This document shows, piece by piece, positions 1-10,199 of a stretch of 64,000 nt of DNA (its first letter is position 1; each line of letters begins with the position of its first letter). This stretch comes from Acanthosepion esculentum (lineage: Eukaryota > Mollusca > Cephalopoda > Sepiida > Sepiidae). The notes beneath the pieces were generated by a model. It made no database searches, had not been told where the DNA came from, and saw only the letters and a program-made list of their open reading frames with translations. The stretch spans positions 66,845,842 to 66,909,841 of the forward strand of contig OZ038488.1 in assembly GCA_964036315.1 (NCBI GenBank), in the 5' to 3' direction. A program made the position numbers and the translations under genes.

Positions 1-295
1 AACCTTTTGTTTAAGATAGGGTTGAAAGTAAGAGGAATAATCGACCAATAATAATAATAACTCAGTATGAGTTATGGGAATTCATATATAAGAAAGAAAA
101 AATATTAATAGTTATGATCGCCTACGCTCTAAAAGAATACGGTAAAAGACAAAAAATATTTTTTTTAAATACGTAAATTCGGCCCAGAAAATATAAAACC
201 AATCAAATTAGGTGAATCTCCTTACTTGTAGTGCCTTAGTTATCTTCAAAGTACTCCTTTTCAGACTGCACGCACTTATTCCGGAGTTTCTGGTT
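1..295. other. AT-rich intergenic, nothing recognised
   Basis: No coding signal, RNA gene or repeat family recognised. The last 60 bases may be the 5' edge of the LINE remnant that follows. Confidence 0.5.
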
Positions 296-299
296 GCTC

Positions 300-1040
300 T
301 CCAGTGCCCAGCGTACTGAGGCTAAGGGGACCTATGCTGATGATATAGATATTCATAGTTGGGATAAGAATGATCTTGAACAAAGATTCAACATACTCTA
401 GCAAGTGTTTTAAGAAGTAGGACTCAAGATAAACCTTTCTAAAATAGAAACTATGATCTGGAATTAGAATGAAAGTGTTGGCGCATACCCTGAATGTATC
501 ATAAAAATTCAGGATTCAAATACTAAACACTTCAAATACTACGGTTTATGCATCGGTTATAGCAAATTTAGCATAGGAGATAAAGGAACTAGATATGGAA
601 TAGGATATTTTTGCCCAACGTCACAACGTGCTACAAACCAAAACATTAGCGTAAAAACTCGAGCCAATCGCTAAACCCTCATATCGATGTCATACATATG
701 GCATCCAACTCGTTCAGAAATGTCTAACCTGTCAGCTGTATACAACCGTTTTCTCAGATCAGTGATTCAAAATGGCCCCGATCGAATGAACGCTGTGCAC
801 CATTGAGAGAACCATTCTTCGTTCTTCATTAGATCTCATTGGAGTGATGCTACAGATTTAATAATAAAGAACATTACCAAATAACAAAAACCGCACCACT
901 TGAAGACTTTCAAGAGCAGCAACAACTAAAATGGAGGAGCACATGTAGCTAGAAAAGAATATAACGATATAATCAAGATGACTTTCCACACTACCCTAAA
1001 CAAAATGTTAGGAAGGAAATCCCCGTCGGTACTACACAGA
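300..1040 (+). mobile_element. Non-LTR retrotransposon reverse transcriptase remnant
   Basis: Conceptual translation with several stops and frameshifts resembles the palm-to-thumb part of a LINE reverse transcriptase. The catalytic YADD box is encoded at 333-344, followed by stretches such as NLSKIETMIWN, then a C-terminal tail resembling non-LTR elements (YNRFLRSVIQNG, then KMEEHM). Catalysis would need the two Asp of YADD, which remain, but the frame is broken in at least four places, so it is a dead copy. It differs in sequence from the RTE-like and CR1/Jockey-group families elsewhere in the window. Clade unassigned. Confidence 0.7.
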
Positions 1041-1184
1041 GAAATAACAGCGGACTTAAGAAGCGTATTATTCCGAAAAACTGTTTTAAGAGAAAGATTT
1101 TATAAATTTTAACCAACAGTAACATTGATCAATGACTGTCAAATGTTTCTGGTATGGAAATGGCTAATTTCACCATTACCATTT

Positions 1185-1350
1185 TTTTTCTTCTCTGTGC
1201 CATGCCTCTTCAAGACGTGGGCGATCATGACTCTCCACAACTTCCTGTCCTTTGTAGCTCTTTTGCTGTCTCTTGTAGCTCAACCGATTACTGATAGATT
1301 CAAAATGATTGAATACATTTCCGAAGAACCTCATATTTAACAGTACATGC
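1185..1350 (-). mobile_element. RTE-like LINE 3' end fragment
   Basis: Carries the very 3' end of the commonest LINE family in the window. On the minus strand it reads as the last residues of the ORF (a decayed form of DRKLWRAMIAHV) and the terminal segment running into A-rich sequence. Only about 150 bp is present, typical of 5' truncation. Confidence 0.6.
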
Positions 1351-1360
1351 GTTTTCATTT

Positions 1361-1710
1361 GCCAGTCTTGGGTATGAAGATAAACTGTATCTGGTAGCAA
1401 GGCCCCTGATCGGGAGAATGGAGCTTTTGATGAGCGTGGAATCACCTCTTAATTGCTAGTGTTCCCAGGTTCACTCTGATCCCGGGTGGTAGCACATTTT
1501 AGGGTCTCAGGTATGGACAAATAGTGAACCCTCAGACAAAACACTATGAAAGTATAAAAATATATTTTTATATAAAAAATTACCAACAATGCCTATTTAT
1601 AGCAAAATGACCAACAATACACCTGTGGTTGAAGGCATACAATTGCTTTCAAAATATTTAAATTTCGGCATTAAATAACCCATATGTCGTTAAACAAAAT
1701 CAACCAAACC
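1361..1710 (+). mobile_element. Unclassified short interspersed element, family U1, copy 1
   Basis: Shares a head (GGTAGCA, then AGGGTC near 1490-1510), an AT-rich variable middle and a 3' terminus reading GTCGTTAAACAAAATCAACC with copies at 26183-26700 and 59436-59945. The middle contains short ACCAACAAT-type repeats. No ORF and no convincing pol III boxes were seen, so it is a non-autonomous element of unknown mobiliser. Confidence 0.6.
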
Positions 1711-1974
1711 TTTAATTTGCCTTAGGACTAATATTTTTATAGAGAAGGGAAAATATTAAAATTTCATCTTCACAATGGACAGTCTGTATCAGAAGTCAAC
1801 AATACGTTTACAGTATCATTTGCATTTTTAAATGTTATTTCTACCTTATCGAGAAGAGATTTAAAAAAAAAACTCAATTTTTCAAAGACTAAAATTTGTA
1901 GATTAAATTCTAGAATTTTATTTTATTTTATGTAGCCCTTTCCTTTGTTTGTTTGTTTCCCACCCCTTCACCGT

Positions 1975-2335
1975 TGAAACTGTTAGATGTAGACGTCTCT
2001 TCTACTCCAATAGCTTCATGACTCGCACATCTCGCCTGTGGAACTCCTTTCCTTATTCCTGTTTCCCTGACAAATACAAGCTCCAACTATTTAAGTGTAA
2101 CGTCAATCGACATCTCCAGCTGCCTTGATCTATCCACTTCCCTTCTCCAAATCCTTTCACCTTTCATTCATATCTTCTCTCGCTCCAAATCTTCTGTAAC
2201 CCCCTTGCCTTGATCGATCCACTATCTTTCTCCACATCCTCTCCTTTACCACTCCTATCTGCTCTTCCTCCAAACCTTCTGTAACCCCTTGCGTGCTAGT
2301 GGCTTCCAGCCTTGCTTGGGGTGATAAGCTTAAAA
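1975..2335 (+). mobile_element. CR1/Jockey-group LINE 3' end
   Basis: Encodes the C-terminal tail of a LINE ORF (SFMTRTSRLWNSFP, then FKCNVNRHLQLP and stop), then a 3' UTR with a pyrimidine-rich internal duplication, ending in a TTGCTTGGGGTGATAA-like terminus. It is 5' truncated. The sequence is very similar to the inverted copy at 63440-64000. Confidence 0.75.
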
Positions 2336-2766
2336 AAAATAAAAATAAATAAAAATAGCAAATCATATAAAATTGAATAGTTCGCATTATTTATTTTAAA
2401 TTCTATTAAAAATCAACCCTTTTGAATTCAAGAAAGTTGAAAACAAGTGTTAAATTAATTAAGATAGAATTTTTTTTCTTATCAAAGAAGGCTTAAATTT
2501 TGTATCGGAAAGGTCTGACCTAAAAATCTTGTACTGTTTTTACAATGAAAGTCAGTCTATCTCGACTGCAAACAAGGTCCGACAACGGCGAGCATTGAGG
2601 AGAAAAAATCTGTGGGAATGAGGTTATCCATCTCTCTGGTGGTATTTGTATTTGTTTGTACATACATACATACATACATGCAAATATACATACAGACATG
2701 CATACATACGTGTGTGTGTGTGTGTATGTGTTCGTGTGCGCGCGCTTCTATTGAGAGAAATTTATA
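2336..2766. other. AT-rich spacer with (CATA)n and (GT)n
   Basis: AT-rich DNA without genes. Imperfect CATA repeats followed by GT dinucleotides occupy roughly 2658-2735. Confidence 0.6.
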
Positions 2767-3162
2767 TACAGTATTTACATTAGTCGGACTATTGTCCTCA
2801 TCTTTGTCGCCATATTTGTCACAACGTTTCGGCCGTTGTACGCTCCGGCCTTCTTCAGGTGTTTGGAATTTCGAACCGAACCCTTTATTTCGATCACTGG
2901 GGTAGACTGTTCTAGTTCCACGAGCCATGTTTGATGGATGTCAGTTATCAGTTATCTCCTGGTAATTTTCCCTCTGAAAGTTCTCCACTGCCTGAACCGA
3001 GTATTGAACTCACACTCTTTGGGTCTGTTACTGGATCTAACCAACGCCTTTATCCACTGTACCATGTGTCCTGAAGAAGGCCGGAGCGTACAACGGCCGA
3101 AACGTTGTGACAAATATGGCGACAAAGATGAGGACAATAGTCCGACTAATGTAAATACTGTA
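2767..3162. mobile_element. Inverted pair of Penelope-like element termini
   Basis: Two 93-bp arms (2767-2859 and 3070-3162) are reverse complements with a 210-bp spacer. Each holds a PLE-terminus motif: CTGAAGA, a hairpin GGCCG/CGGCC, then GAAAC (right copy CTGAAGA at 3071-3077, GAAA at 3099-3102). This is a hammerhead-like core. In the right copy TGTC and GACA can still pair as stem I, but the cleavage-site nucleotide before GACA appears missing, so self-cleavage is unlikely. The family link to PLE is from knowledge of their hammerhead-bearing ends. Confidence 0.65.
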
Positions 3163-3239
3163 CATAATACCTCATCTCAGAAATATAGACAAACTCAGAA
3201 ATTTATATATATTCAAATATATAGATATACAGTTAAGTA

Positions 3240-3273
3240 AGTTGATGCCAAAGTTCCTACTACAATTTTTTAC

Positions 3274-3304
<31 letters not shown>

Positions 3305-3375
3305 CTTCTTCTTCTTCTTCTTCTTCGTCTATGTGCCTTGTCTCTTCAGGACGTGGGTGATCATGGTTCTACACT
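3240..3375 (-). mobile_element. RTE-like LINE 3' terminus with (CTT)n tail
   Basis: About 13 or more CTT units at 3276-3326 precede the conserved LINE end (CTTCAGGACGTGGGTGATCA near 3345). On the element's own strand this is the 3' end running into an (AAG)n tail, the same arrangement as at 17332-17400. Confidence 0.65.
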
Positions 3376-3589
3376 TCCTACCACTTTCAATCATATCACA
3401 CACTCTCACTTGAGTGGTCATCGTGACTTATACTGTGTCAACAATAGCATAAAAAACCTTGTGCTAAATAAATCGTATGTAGAACACCTTTTGCGGATTT
3501 AAGGTGAGCAGGTTAATCGTGTAAGTCAATGTTAATGACTTAGATTATCAGTGAGTGAAATTGGGTAGACGGAACACTTGGTTACCTCA

Positions 3590-3985
3590 TAAATAATAAA
3601 CTATTCCGATTTGATGTCGTGGAAAGAGGGGGAATGTCACTACTTGGTTTCAGTGAGAAAAAGAAAGAAAGAAAGAAAGAATGGAAGATAGAAGTGTTTA
3701 AGGGCTGTTTCAGAGAAATGGAAAAAGTTGTCAATATCAATTTTTTTCATTTGTTCCCCCTTACTTCTTAAAATAACGACCAGCATTCATATTTATGACT
3801 GTTATTGTAATATTTTGTTAAAGTTGTTAAGCTTAAACATTTAACGATGTGATATGGGGAATTTCTATGGAGATTTTATTGTCATAGAACTCGCCGTAAA
3901 CTTATTCAATGATTAACTTAAGAATTAAAATTTATCAGAATATTAAAATAAGAAAACCGTGAAAGTTTCACCAGTCTTTCTAGTT
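3590..3985. repeat. Unclassified dispersed repeat R1, copy 1
   Basis: About 390 bp closely matches 43512-43885 in the same orientation, sharing blocks such as TACTTGGTTTCAGTGAGAAA and ATTTTGTTAAAGTTGTTAAG. It is non-coding on both strands. No terminal repeats were recognised. Confidence 0.7.
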
Positions 3986-4004
3986 GATTACAGTGCTAGT
4001 AATA

Positions 4005-4240
4005 GTAGTAGACAGCTTTTGTTTTGTCTTTTCTGGAACAGATTCTCGCGCTGATACATCGATGTTGATTTGTTTTCAAGTCAAGGGAAAATCCTCATAT
4101 ATTCTCCTTATCCTCATAACCTTGACTTCCTACCACATAGGATCATAACACACCTGGTTGATCATTACACTTTCGACTGTAAAACTCTATCTTGGGTGGC
4201 TCTAGAACCTTGTATTGGGTAAAATTAACTTTAAAAAAAT
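4005..4240 (+). mobile_element. CR1/Jockey-group LINE 3' end
   Basis: A decayed C-terminal LINE tail (the WN-type segment reads SGTDSRA) is followed by a 3' UTR resembling 15200-15345, ending near TATTGGGTAAAATTAAC and an A-rich tail. Strongly 5' truncated. Confidence 0.55.
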
Positions 4241-5290
4241 AAACAAACGAAACACAGGAGAGACTTGTAGTTCATCGAAACCAGAAAACTGTTGTAACAC
4301 GTACGCAGTAACAGTTTAAGCTAGGAAAAACTTAGGAATTTTTTATTCATTAATCAATTATATATTATTTTTATCAAAAATATTGTAGCTCATGTTGCAA
4401 CGTAGTATACGCAGTTGACTTTCTGCTCATTACAAAAATAATTAACAATTTTCATTCCTTCACTACAAAAGGAGCACATGCGCAGTAATTCCAATTTCCT
4501 CCTTTGCTATTTTGCTTTTTCAGATGCGTTATTTTGGATCACTGACAAAAATATATTAGTTGAAATTTGTCGTAGCCATCTTTGTGAAGGTTTCATTTTT
4601 TTTGGTATGACGTCACTGCTTTCACGCTCGTCATTTGGAAAATCACGTGATCTCGCGTGGAATTTGCTGGATTGTTCGTCGGAAGGAAATTGTTTGGAAA
4701 AAAGAAAAAAAAAGAAGTAAAAAAAAAAAAGACAAAGGTGTAAAAAAAATATAAATAAGAGCCGAACAAGAAATTTGCGTCAGTCAAGAAGGTATTTTTT
4801 TTCAAAGAAAACAGTCTTTCAAATATTTATCCATTTTTAGTTGTTGGCATGACGATAAACTGTGCGAATAAACTCGGTAATCAAGGTATTATTATACGAG
4901 AATAACCTGAAAGCATTGTAAATGATTTTCTTTTTAATTAAGGAGGTGGTAATTAATTGGTTCGCTCCTAAGTAGTTGCTGCATAACAGCGACTTTGTGT
5001 CGCACCAAGCTGGATTTTGTAAATAACTATTGCATACTTTGAAGCGTGATGATCAAAAATTTCACATTGCAGACTGCATCTCTAATTAGTGGATTTCATT
5101 ACTGCTGTCGTGAGTTTGACCATCACTGAGTGCCCAATACGTTTCGCCTAAATTTACTTTAAAAAAAGTAGACTTCGAAAACTTACAGGAATCTTTTCTA
5201 TAAATATTTTCATGGTAATTGTTCTAATGAGCTTTCCGCTTTGGTATCTTGACATTACGAATTTAAGCTTAGTACTAGATTGGTAGCTAG
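4241..5290. other. AT-rich intergenic, nothing recognised
   Basis: No coding or repeat signal recognised beyond A-rich tracts at 4695-4760. The short ORFs show no protein-like composition. Confidence 0.5.
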
Positions 5291-5585
5291 GTTTCATCCT
5301 ACTACAGTTGAAATGGATGGATGAAACCGCAGGTTCTATGTTAAAAGCTCCTTCTCTCACACTTTTCGCTCGTGGAACTCTCTTCTGGCTTCTTGCTTTC
5401 CAGTGGACGTTGATCTTCAAAACTTTAAATGTAATGCCAATCATTAACTTCTGTCTTAATTCCTATTCTTTTATTGTTCTCTCCCCTTAATAATGTTTTT
5501 CTTTTTCTCATATCCTTCCACACCTAGGAACCCCTTGCATCTTAGTAGCTTTATTGCCTTGCTTGGGGTGAAATCATAAAGAAAA
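5291..5585 (+). mobile_element. CR1/Jockey-group LINE 3' end
   Basis: Homologous to the elements at 19372-19720 and 39860-40085 on the other strand. The ORF tail survives in pieces (WNSLLASCFP, then LQNFKCNANH), and the element terminates in TTGCCTTGCTTGGGGTGAAA. Confidence 0.7.
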
Positions 5586-5714
5586 GCATATTTACATTTA
5601 CTCATTTTCTTAATGAATACGTTTTTCTTTTAGATTTATTTTTTCCAGTTAAACTACTCTTTTTCTGATAATTTTAAAACATTTGACTCTAAGCAATTTT
5701 TTTATTCAACTACA

Positions 5715-5930
5715 GTCGTAATCATCGAGTTTACAATCCCGCACCTTAGTTAATTGTTTCGCTATAATCTTTTCAATGGCTGTATAGCACGCACCTTGCT
5801 AGGGCTACATATCCAGTATTCCAAGGTTAGCGATTTGAATTCAGATTTTTCTTTCTCCGAGACTCGTTGCTAACCGCATCATGGGAATCCAATCTGCTAT
5901 TTAACCCATAGTTGATGGGTAGTCAAGGGA
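5715..5930 (-). mobile_element. tRNA-type SINE, family C, tail portion
   Basis: On the minus strand it contains the family's central domain (CGAGTCTCGGAGAAAG, then TCTGAATTCAAATC). The same domain recurs at 6725-7060, 30110-30250, 32640-32850 and 55225-55455. The tRNA-like head is missing or diverged here. Confidence 0.6.
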
Positions 5931-6339
5931 CGTGTTAATACGCTCGTCTCCTTCTCTCTGGTGACAGGCGAACTTGCCTGTCTTTATTTTGTTTGTGGGG
6001 CCTGAAAAGGTCATTTGGGAATTCACTCCCGGATATGATTCGAGCCTTTCCGTTGGACGATAAACAAACTTCGCGTCGGCTCGCGAAAAGGTCCGTAAAA
6101 GAATTTGTTTCTGAGAATTGAAGATTATTTGAATTTTGTTTTTAAATGTTTCCTAGTTTTCTATTCGCCGAAAAACATTTCCCATCAAGGTGTGAGATCA
6201 CGAGTTTTGTTTTGGATTTTCTTTTGCATGTGTGTTAAGCAAAATTTGTAAATTCGAGTCTTTTTAATTTCTAACAAAATCAATGAGTCAGTGCTTAGCA
6301 TTTGAATTTTAAATCTAGATCTTGTTTTGTTCACTACAG

Positions 6340-6480
6340 TAGATCAGATGGATTCATACCTTTTCTAAATGTAGTTGTGCAAAAGTGAACGCAACAAACT
6401 CTGACTTCAGTTCGAATTCGGCCCACCAATTTCTCTTTTCACGATCGCAATCACGCGTCCCGGGACGACCCATTACGGTT
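6340..6480 (-). mobile_element. tRNA-derived SINE head fragment
   Basis: On the minus strand a B-box-like GAATTCGAACTGAAG precedes the common SINE segment that reads as GGATTCATACCTTTTC on the plus strand. Only the head and adjacent body are present. Confidence 0.55.
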
Positions 6481-6724
6481 GTAGGGTCACCACATGTAAT
6501 GTTTAAAAGTGACTTCATGTGGGGAAGTTTGATATGTGAGAAGGCATTTCAATTAACAGCATAGACTTCCTGTTGGAGCTTTTTGTATTTATTTCATACA
6601 GATGTCATTGGGAAAGGCACTTCCCCGCTCTTTGTCTCATCATCAGATATTTTGACACACTCTTGAAAATGTCTTATTTATCCTGGGCGTTGCAGCATAA
6701 ACTTAAAAAAAGAAAAGAAATTCA

Positions 6725-7060
6725 AACTCAGTCGATATCATAAAGTCCACAACCCCACACTTCAATTAATTGTGAACTCATTTCAATGGCTCTACAGTAT
6801 GCGCATTGCCAGTACTGCATATTCATGGTGGGGATTTTGAATTCAGAGTTGTCTTTCTTTTAGACTGATTTCAACAACGACTAGGGATTCTAGTCTGGCC
6901 TGGTATTATGGTTCTTTCTTGGGGGAGAAAAGATCGATTCATGCCTTTTCCAAGGGTATTTCTGTGAAAATGTATGTAACGAAATTTGTCGGAATTCGAA
7001 CTCATTTTCTCTTTGCAAGCAGCTAACAGTTACATTATCCACATCTCTAATCAATATTAC
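6725..7060 (-). mobile_element. tRNA-derived SINE, family C, near-complete copy
   Basis: Order on the minus strand is a tRNA-like head with a B-box-like GAGTTCGAATTCC-type stretch (about 6990-7005), the body with TACCCTTGGAAAAGGCATGA, then the central domain (CAGTCTAAAAGAAAGACAAC) and tail. The central domain is shared with four other copies, so it is a conserved SINE core. It may correspond to a cephalopod SINE core domain, but I cannot verify that here. Confidence 0.65.
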
Positions 7061-7789
7061 ATGGCGAAGAAATTCAAATAGGAGAAAATTAGTAGATTTG
7101 CTTTCCCACTCTTAGTTAATGAGGCAGAGATTTATGTAAACCATACGATTTGACTTTGCAATATATCTGTCCAGATAATAATTAAATATGAACAGAAATA
7201 TGGCGCACGAAATTATTCTATTCAAGAAACAGCCACACGTCTCCAACGATTTTCTAAATTTACGAAGTTTTTAACTTTTTAAAACATTTTTTGAATGTTT
7301 TAAAAACATTCGTGGCGAGTGCTAATGTGGAAATGACGCCTGGGAATGTCAGGTAAAAGTACAAAAGATAAACATGGCGTCAAAGAACTCAAGAGAAGGA
7401 AATTGTAGCGTTTTTCTCGTTACTTTCTGCTGAGTAACAGACGACATTTTGTTTTTAATGATTTGAGTTATTTCTAACTGACGTCAAGCCATATCTCAAG
7501 GTGAAGCAACATGGTGAAACGTCTTTGTCAGAAAAAAATATTTGGAAAAGGCGGAAAAGTAAGGAACAAAAATAAATAAATAAAAGTGTGGTGCTGAATG
7601 ATGAATGAAAAAAAAATCGAGGAAAATAGGCAAATAAACAAGTTTTCGCATGATGGGGCAGTCACAAACAAGTGAAATGATAGACGCTCATACGATTCCA
7701 GATAAAACAAATACCATACGCTTCCTGTTAATTGATTGATTAAAGAAGAGGGCAGAGTTGGCGGAAATAGGAATCATGATTATTCATAT
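7061..7789. other. AT-rich intergenic, nothing recognised
   Basis: No gene or repeat family was recognised. A short palindromic stretch of AAAACATT type lies near 7283-7312. Confidence 0.5.
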
Positions 7790-7865
7790 TATTCATACTC
7801 GAACTATTGCCTTCATCTTTGTTGTTATGATCACAACGTTTCCGGCGTGAGGATCCCCTTAGTAG
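7790..7865 (-). mobile_element. Penelope-like terminus fragment
   Basis: On the minus strand GGAAACGTTGTGATCAT followed by AAAGATGAAGGCAATAGT matches the region downstream of the GAAAC box in the PLE ends at 2767-3162. The hammerhead 5' half is lost. Confidence 0.5.
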
Positions 7866-8059
7866 GCCTAGCATAGAAATAAATACAATATGGGAGCCGT
7901 TAATAAATAAAGAGAAAATATAGTAAGGTATCAACAGCAGCAGCAGTTAGAAAAGATAAACTTTGGTGAATGCAGTCAAACGTGAAAAGCGGCAGCAGTT
8001 TTAGCAGCAGGCAGGTAAGTATTAAGCAGGCAGGTAAGTATTAAATATTAAGGTAAGTT

Positions 8060-9163
8060 ATCGTCATGTGCCGTCTCCTTTCAGGACGTGGGTGATGATA
8101 GTTCTTAACAGCATCCTATCCTTTCTAGCTGTTAGTAAATTTTGTCTTTTTATCATCCCTCCACTCTCAGCTTTGCCATCCATTTACACGAGCACGTTAG
8201 GTAGGTTCTCGGTGTTTTATTTCACTTTTCAGTATGTCCTGTCAGTGTCAAATTCTCCAAACCCTCTTTCCTCATTTATGTCCAAGAAATATCAACTGTC
8301 TCTTTCTGATTATAAGTATTCTTTTTGGTTTCATTTTCCTTAAAACTTCCTTATTACTCACATATCTAGTCTATGGTATTCTTAGCATCCTTCCATAGAA
8401 CCAGATTTCTGTTGTCTCAAGTCACTTCCTCATCTGTGGAGAGATTGTCCAACATGTGCTGCCATATACGATAACTTGATATTGTATAAACAGTTCAGCA
8501 CTTTTTTCTTTGTTTATAACGAAAACGGTTTCCTGGTGTTTTAATATTTTGCTTAGCTTTTGGAAGGCATCTTTCGCTAATTCAATGAGCCTTCGAAATT
8601 TTGATGTCACATTTTCTGTCCTCTTCCCAGATATTACGAATTGGAGGTGCCAAAATCCAGGAAGTACAAAATACGCGCACGACACGAGTCCGGCGACGAC
8701 GAAGACTGACGTGCAGCGCCCACCAAGTGGTCGGCCAGGTCGGGCCGGCGTGCATCCGGACTGCGACCCCGCCTTGGAGAGCGGCAGGTGCGCGCTTTCG
8801 CAATTCGGGATCACTCGGCTAGGCTGCCAGCATACCAGTACCGTCTGCCGTCCGGAATTTTTGTACTTCCTTAATTTTGGCATCTCCAATTCGCAATTCG
8901 CATCTTGGCCTGTTTCTTTTTCTGAGAAGCATACATTTTGTCTTTTTACAATTAATGTTTAGTCCTTTCTTCTCCCCTTCCTATACTACCTTCTGTAGGA
9001 GTTCCTGTAGTTTCCTTTCTGTTTTCTGTTAGCAAAACTGTGTTATCTGCGTATCTTAAGCTGCTAAAATCGTGTCCGCCAATAATAAATCCTGGTATGA
9101 CTTCTAGTTTTCTCAGGATCGCCTCGGTGTAAAGGTTGATTAATTCTGCTAGAAACTGAATTA
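8060..9163 (-). mobile_element. RTE-like LINE fragment (endonuclease-RT family)
   Basis: The longest clean piece of the dominant LINE in this part of the window. The plus-strand text starts with the 3' terminal motif (CCTTTCAGGACGTGGGTGAT), and minus-strand frames encode parts of the RT C-terminus (SKFRRLIELAKDAFQKLSK). Many frame breaks show a dead copy. It is interrupted by an inverted duplication with a GC-rich insert (8637-8893) and is abutted by the MITE at 9164. Confidence 0.75.
8637..8893. repeat. Inverted LINE duplication around a 187-bp GC-rich insert
   Basis: Arms 8637-8671 and 8859-8893 are inverted copies of one LINE segment with a few mismatches. The right arm is collinear with the surrounding LINE and the left arm is the reversed extra copy. 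The 187-bp interior is markedly GC-rich and unlike its neighbours. Confidence 0.75.
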
Positions 9164-9353
9164 CAGTGGGACATCAATTTAACGGACAAATTGGGGGAGG
9201 GTCGTCTGATAAAGTCGTTTGTCCGTTAATTTGAAGCACATTTTTCGTATCCTAAAAAAAACAGTACAAAATTATTGTAAATAAATGTAAATAGAGTATA
9301 TATGTATGTGTATTTTATTTTTAAGTTACTATATAGTAACTTAAATCACACAC

Positions 9354-9431
<78 letters not shown>

Positions 9432-9775
9432 GTGCTGTGTATGTTACATTTAAAATTTACCTTTAAATAAAGTTTACCTAAACTTACCTTTAAACATGGC
9501 TGTGATTGTCTAAAAATCAGTATAAAATGTTCAAGAGACGATGCATGTGTGTGCACGACGGGCGCTCAAGTAAGCAACAGCGGCTATTACTGGAACGACC
9601 AGTCTCTATCTGTTGATTGCGCCAATAAACAAGAGCGGCCAATTCTGAAACTAACGGACTACGTTCGCTACGCGCGGGCGTTTTCAGTTCCAGGCGGACA
9701 CTACAATTTCTTCGACTTTTACCCGTTAAATCGAGAGTCGGTTTGTTTTGGGACCGTTAATTTGAGGTTTTCCTG
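9164..9775. mobile_element. pogo/Tigger-like MITE with TA target duplication
   Basis: Flanked by TA at 9162-9163 and 9776-9777. The two ends read inward as CAGTGGGACATCAATTTAACG and CAGGAAAACCTCAAATTAACG, imperfect terminal inverted repeats of about 22 bp with the CAG start typical of pogo/Tigger elements. The 612-bp interior has no transposase, an (AT)n/(GA)n tract at 9357-9431, and a second TTAACGGA-type block near 9225. Confidence 0.75.
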
Positions 9776-9794
9776 TATATCTGAATGCTATTGA

Positions 9795-9900
9795 GTTAAC
9801 ATATATTGATTGATTTTTTGCGCCTTCATCGACTCTTTGAATGTTATTTAAAGACAGGATATATTTTTAGATTGTAAGAATTCTTTTTTTTAATAATAAT
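9795..9900. repeat. Short dispersed repeat shared with 48125-48230
   Basis: Both loci share ATTTTTAGATTGTAAGAATT-like text after a TATTTAAAG block. In both cases a 5S-tRNA SINE lies downstream, directly here and after repeat R2 at the second locus. Confidence 0.5.
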
Positions 9901-9910
9901 GGTTTAGTGT

Positions 9911-10195
9911 TATAAGTCTTACTAATTAACCCATAACTGGAGGAGAGAAGAGGTGGATTCATACCTTTCACAAGGGTATTTGTGCACAAGTGAATATAAT
10001 GAACCCAACGGGATCTGGATCTCAGTTCTCTGATTAACAATTCTGGACCATTATCCATTACACCAATTGCACATCTTAACTTACAGCACCTGGTATTCCC
10101 AAGCGGTCACCCATCTAGGTACTAACCAGGCTCAACGTTACTTAACTTCGGTGGTCATATGGGATCCGATGTTGGAATGTGATGAGGCCGTAAAC
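9911..10195 (-). mobile_element. 5S rRNA-tRNA chimeric SINE, copy 1
   Basis: On the minus strand 10195-10079 reads as a near full-length 5S rRNA: GTTTACGGCC start, ACCGAAGTTAAG, CTGGTTAGTACCTAGATGGG, C-box GATGGGTGACCGCTTGGG and GGTGCTGTAAG end. It is followed at once by a tRNA-like unit with an A-box TGGTGTAATGG, a decayed B-box, then a body with ATACCCTTGTGAAAGG and a 3' end in GGTTAATTAGTAAGACTT. The order 5S, tRNA, tail recurs at 34209-34468 and, deleted, at 48738-48908. Two pol III-type internal promoters are thus stacked. It is not a functional 5S gene, because substitutions abound and transcription would run into the SINE. Confidence 0.85.
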
Positions 10196-10199
10196 CTTT

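Noticed and set aside
8770..8870. 5.8S rRNA or ITS fragment in the GC-rich insert
   Set aside because: Only 13 consecutive bases match what I recall of the 5.8S start and the match does not extend; recorded as a test rather than a call.
10079..10195. Functional 5S rRNA gene
   Set aside because: Several substitutions, no terminator T-run after the 3' end, and direct fusion to a tRNA-like SINE body repeated elsewhere.
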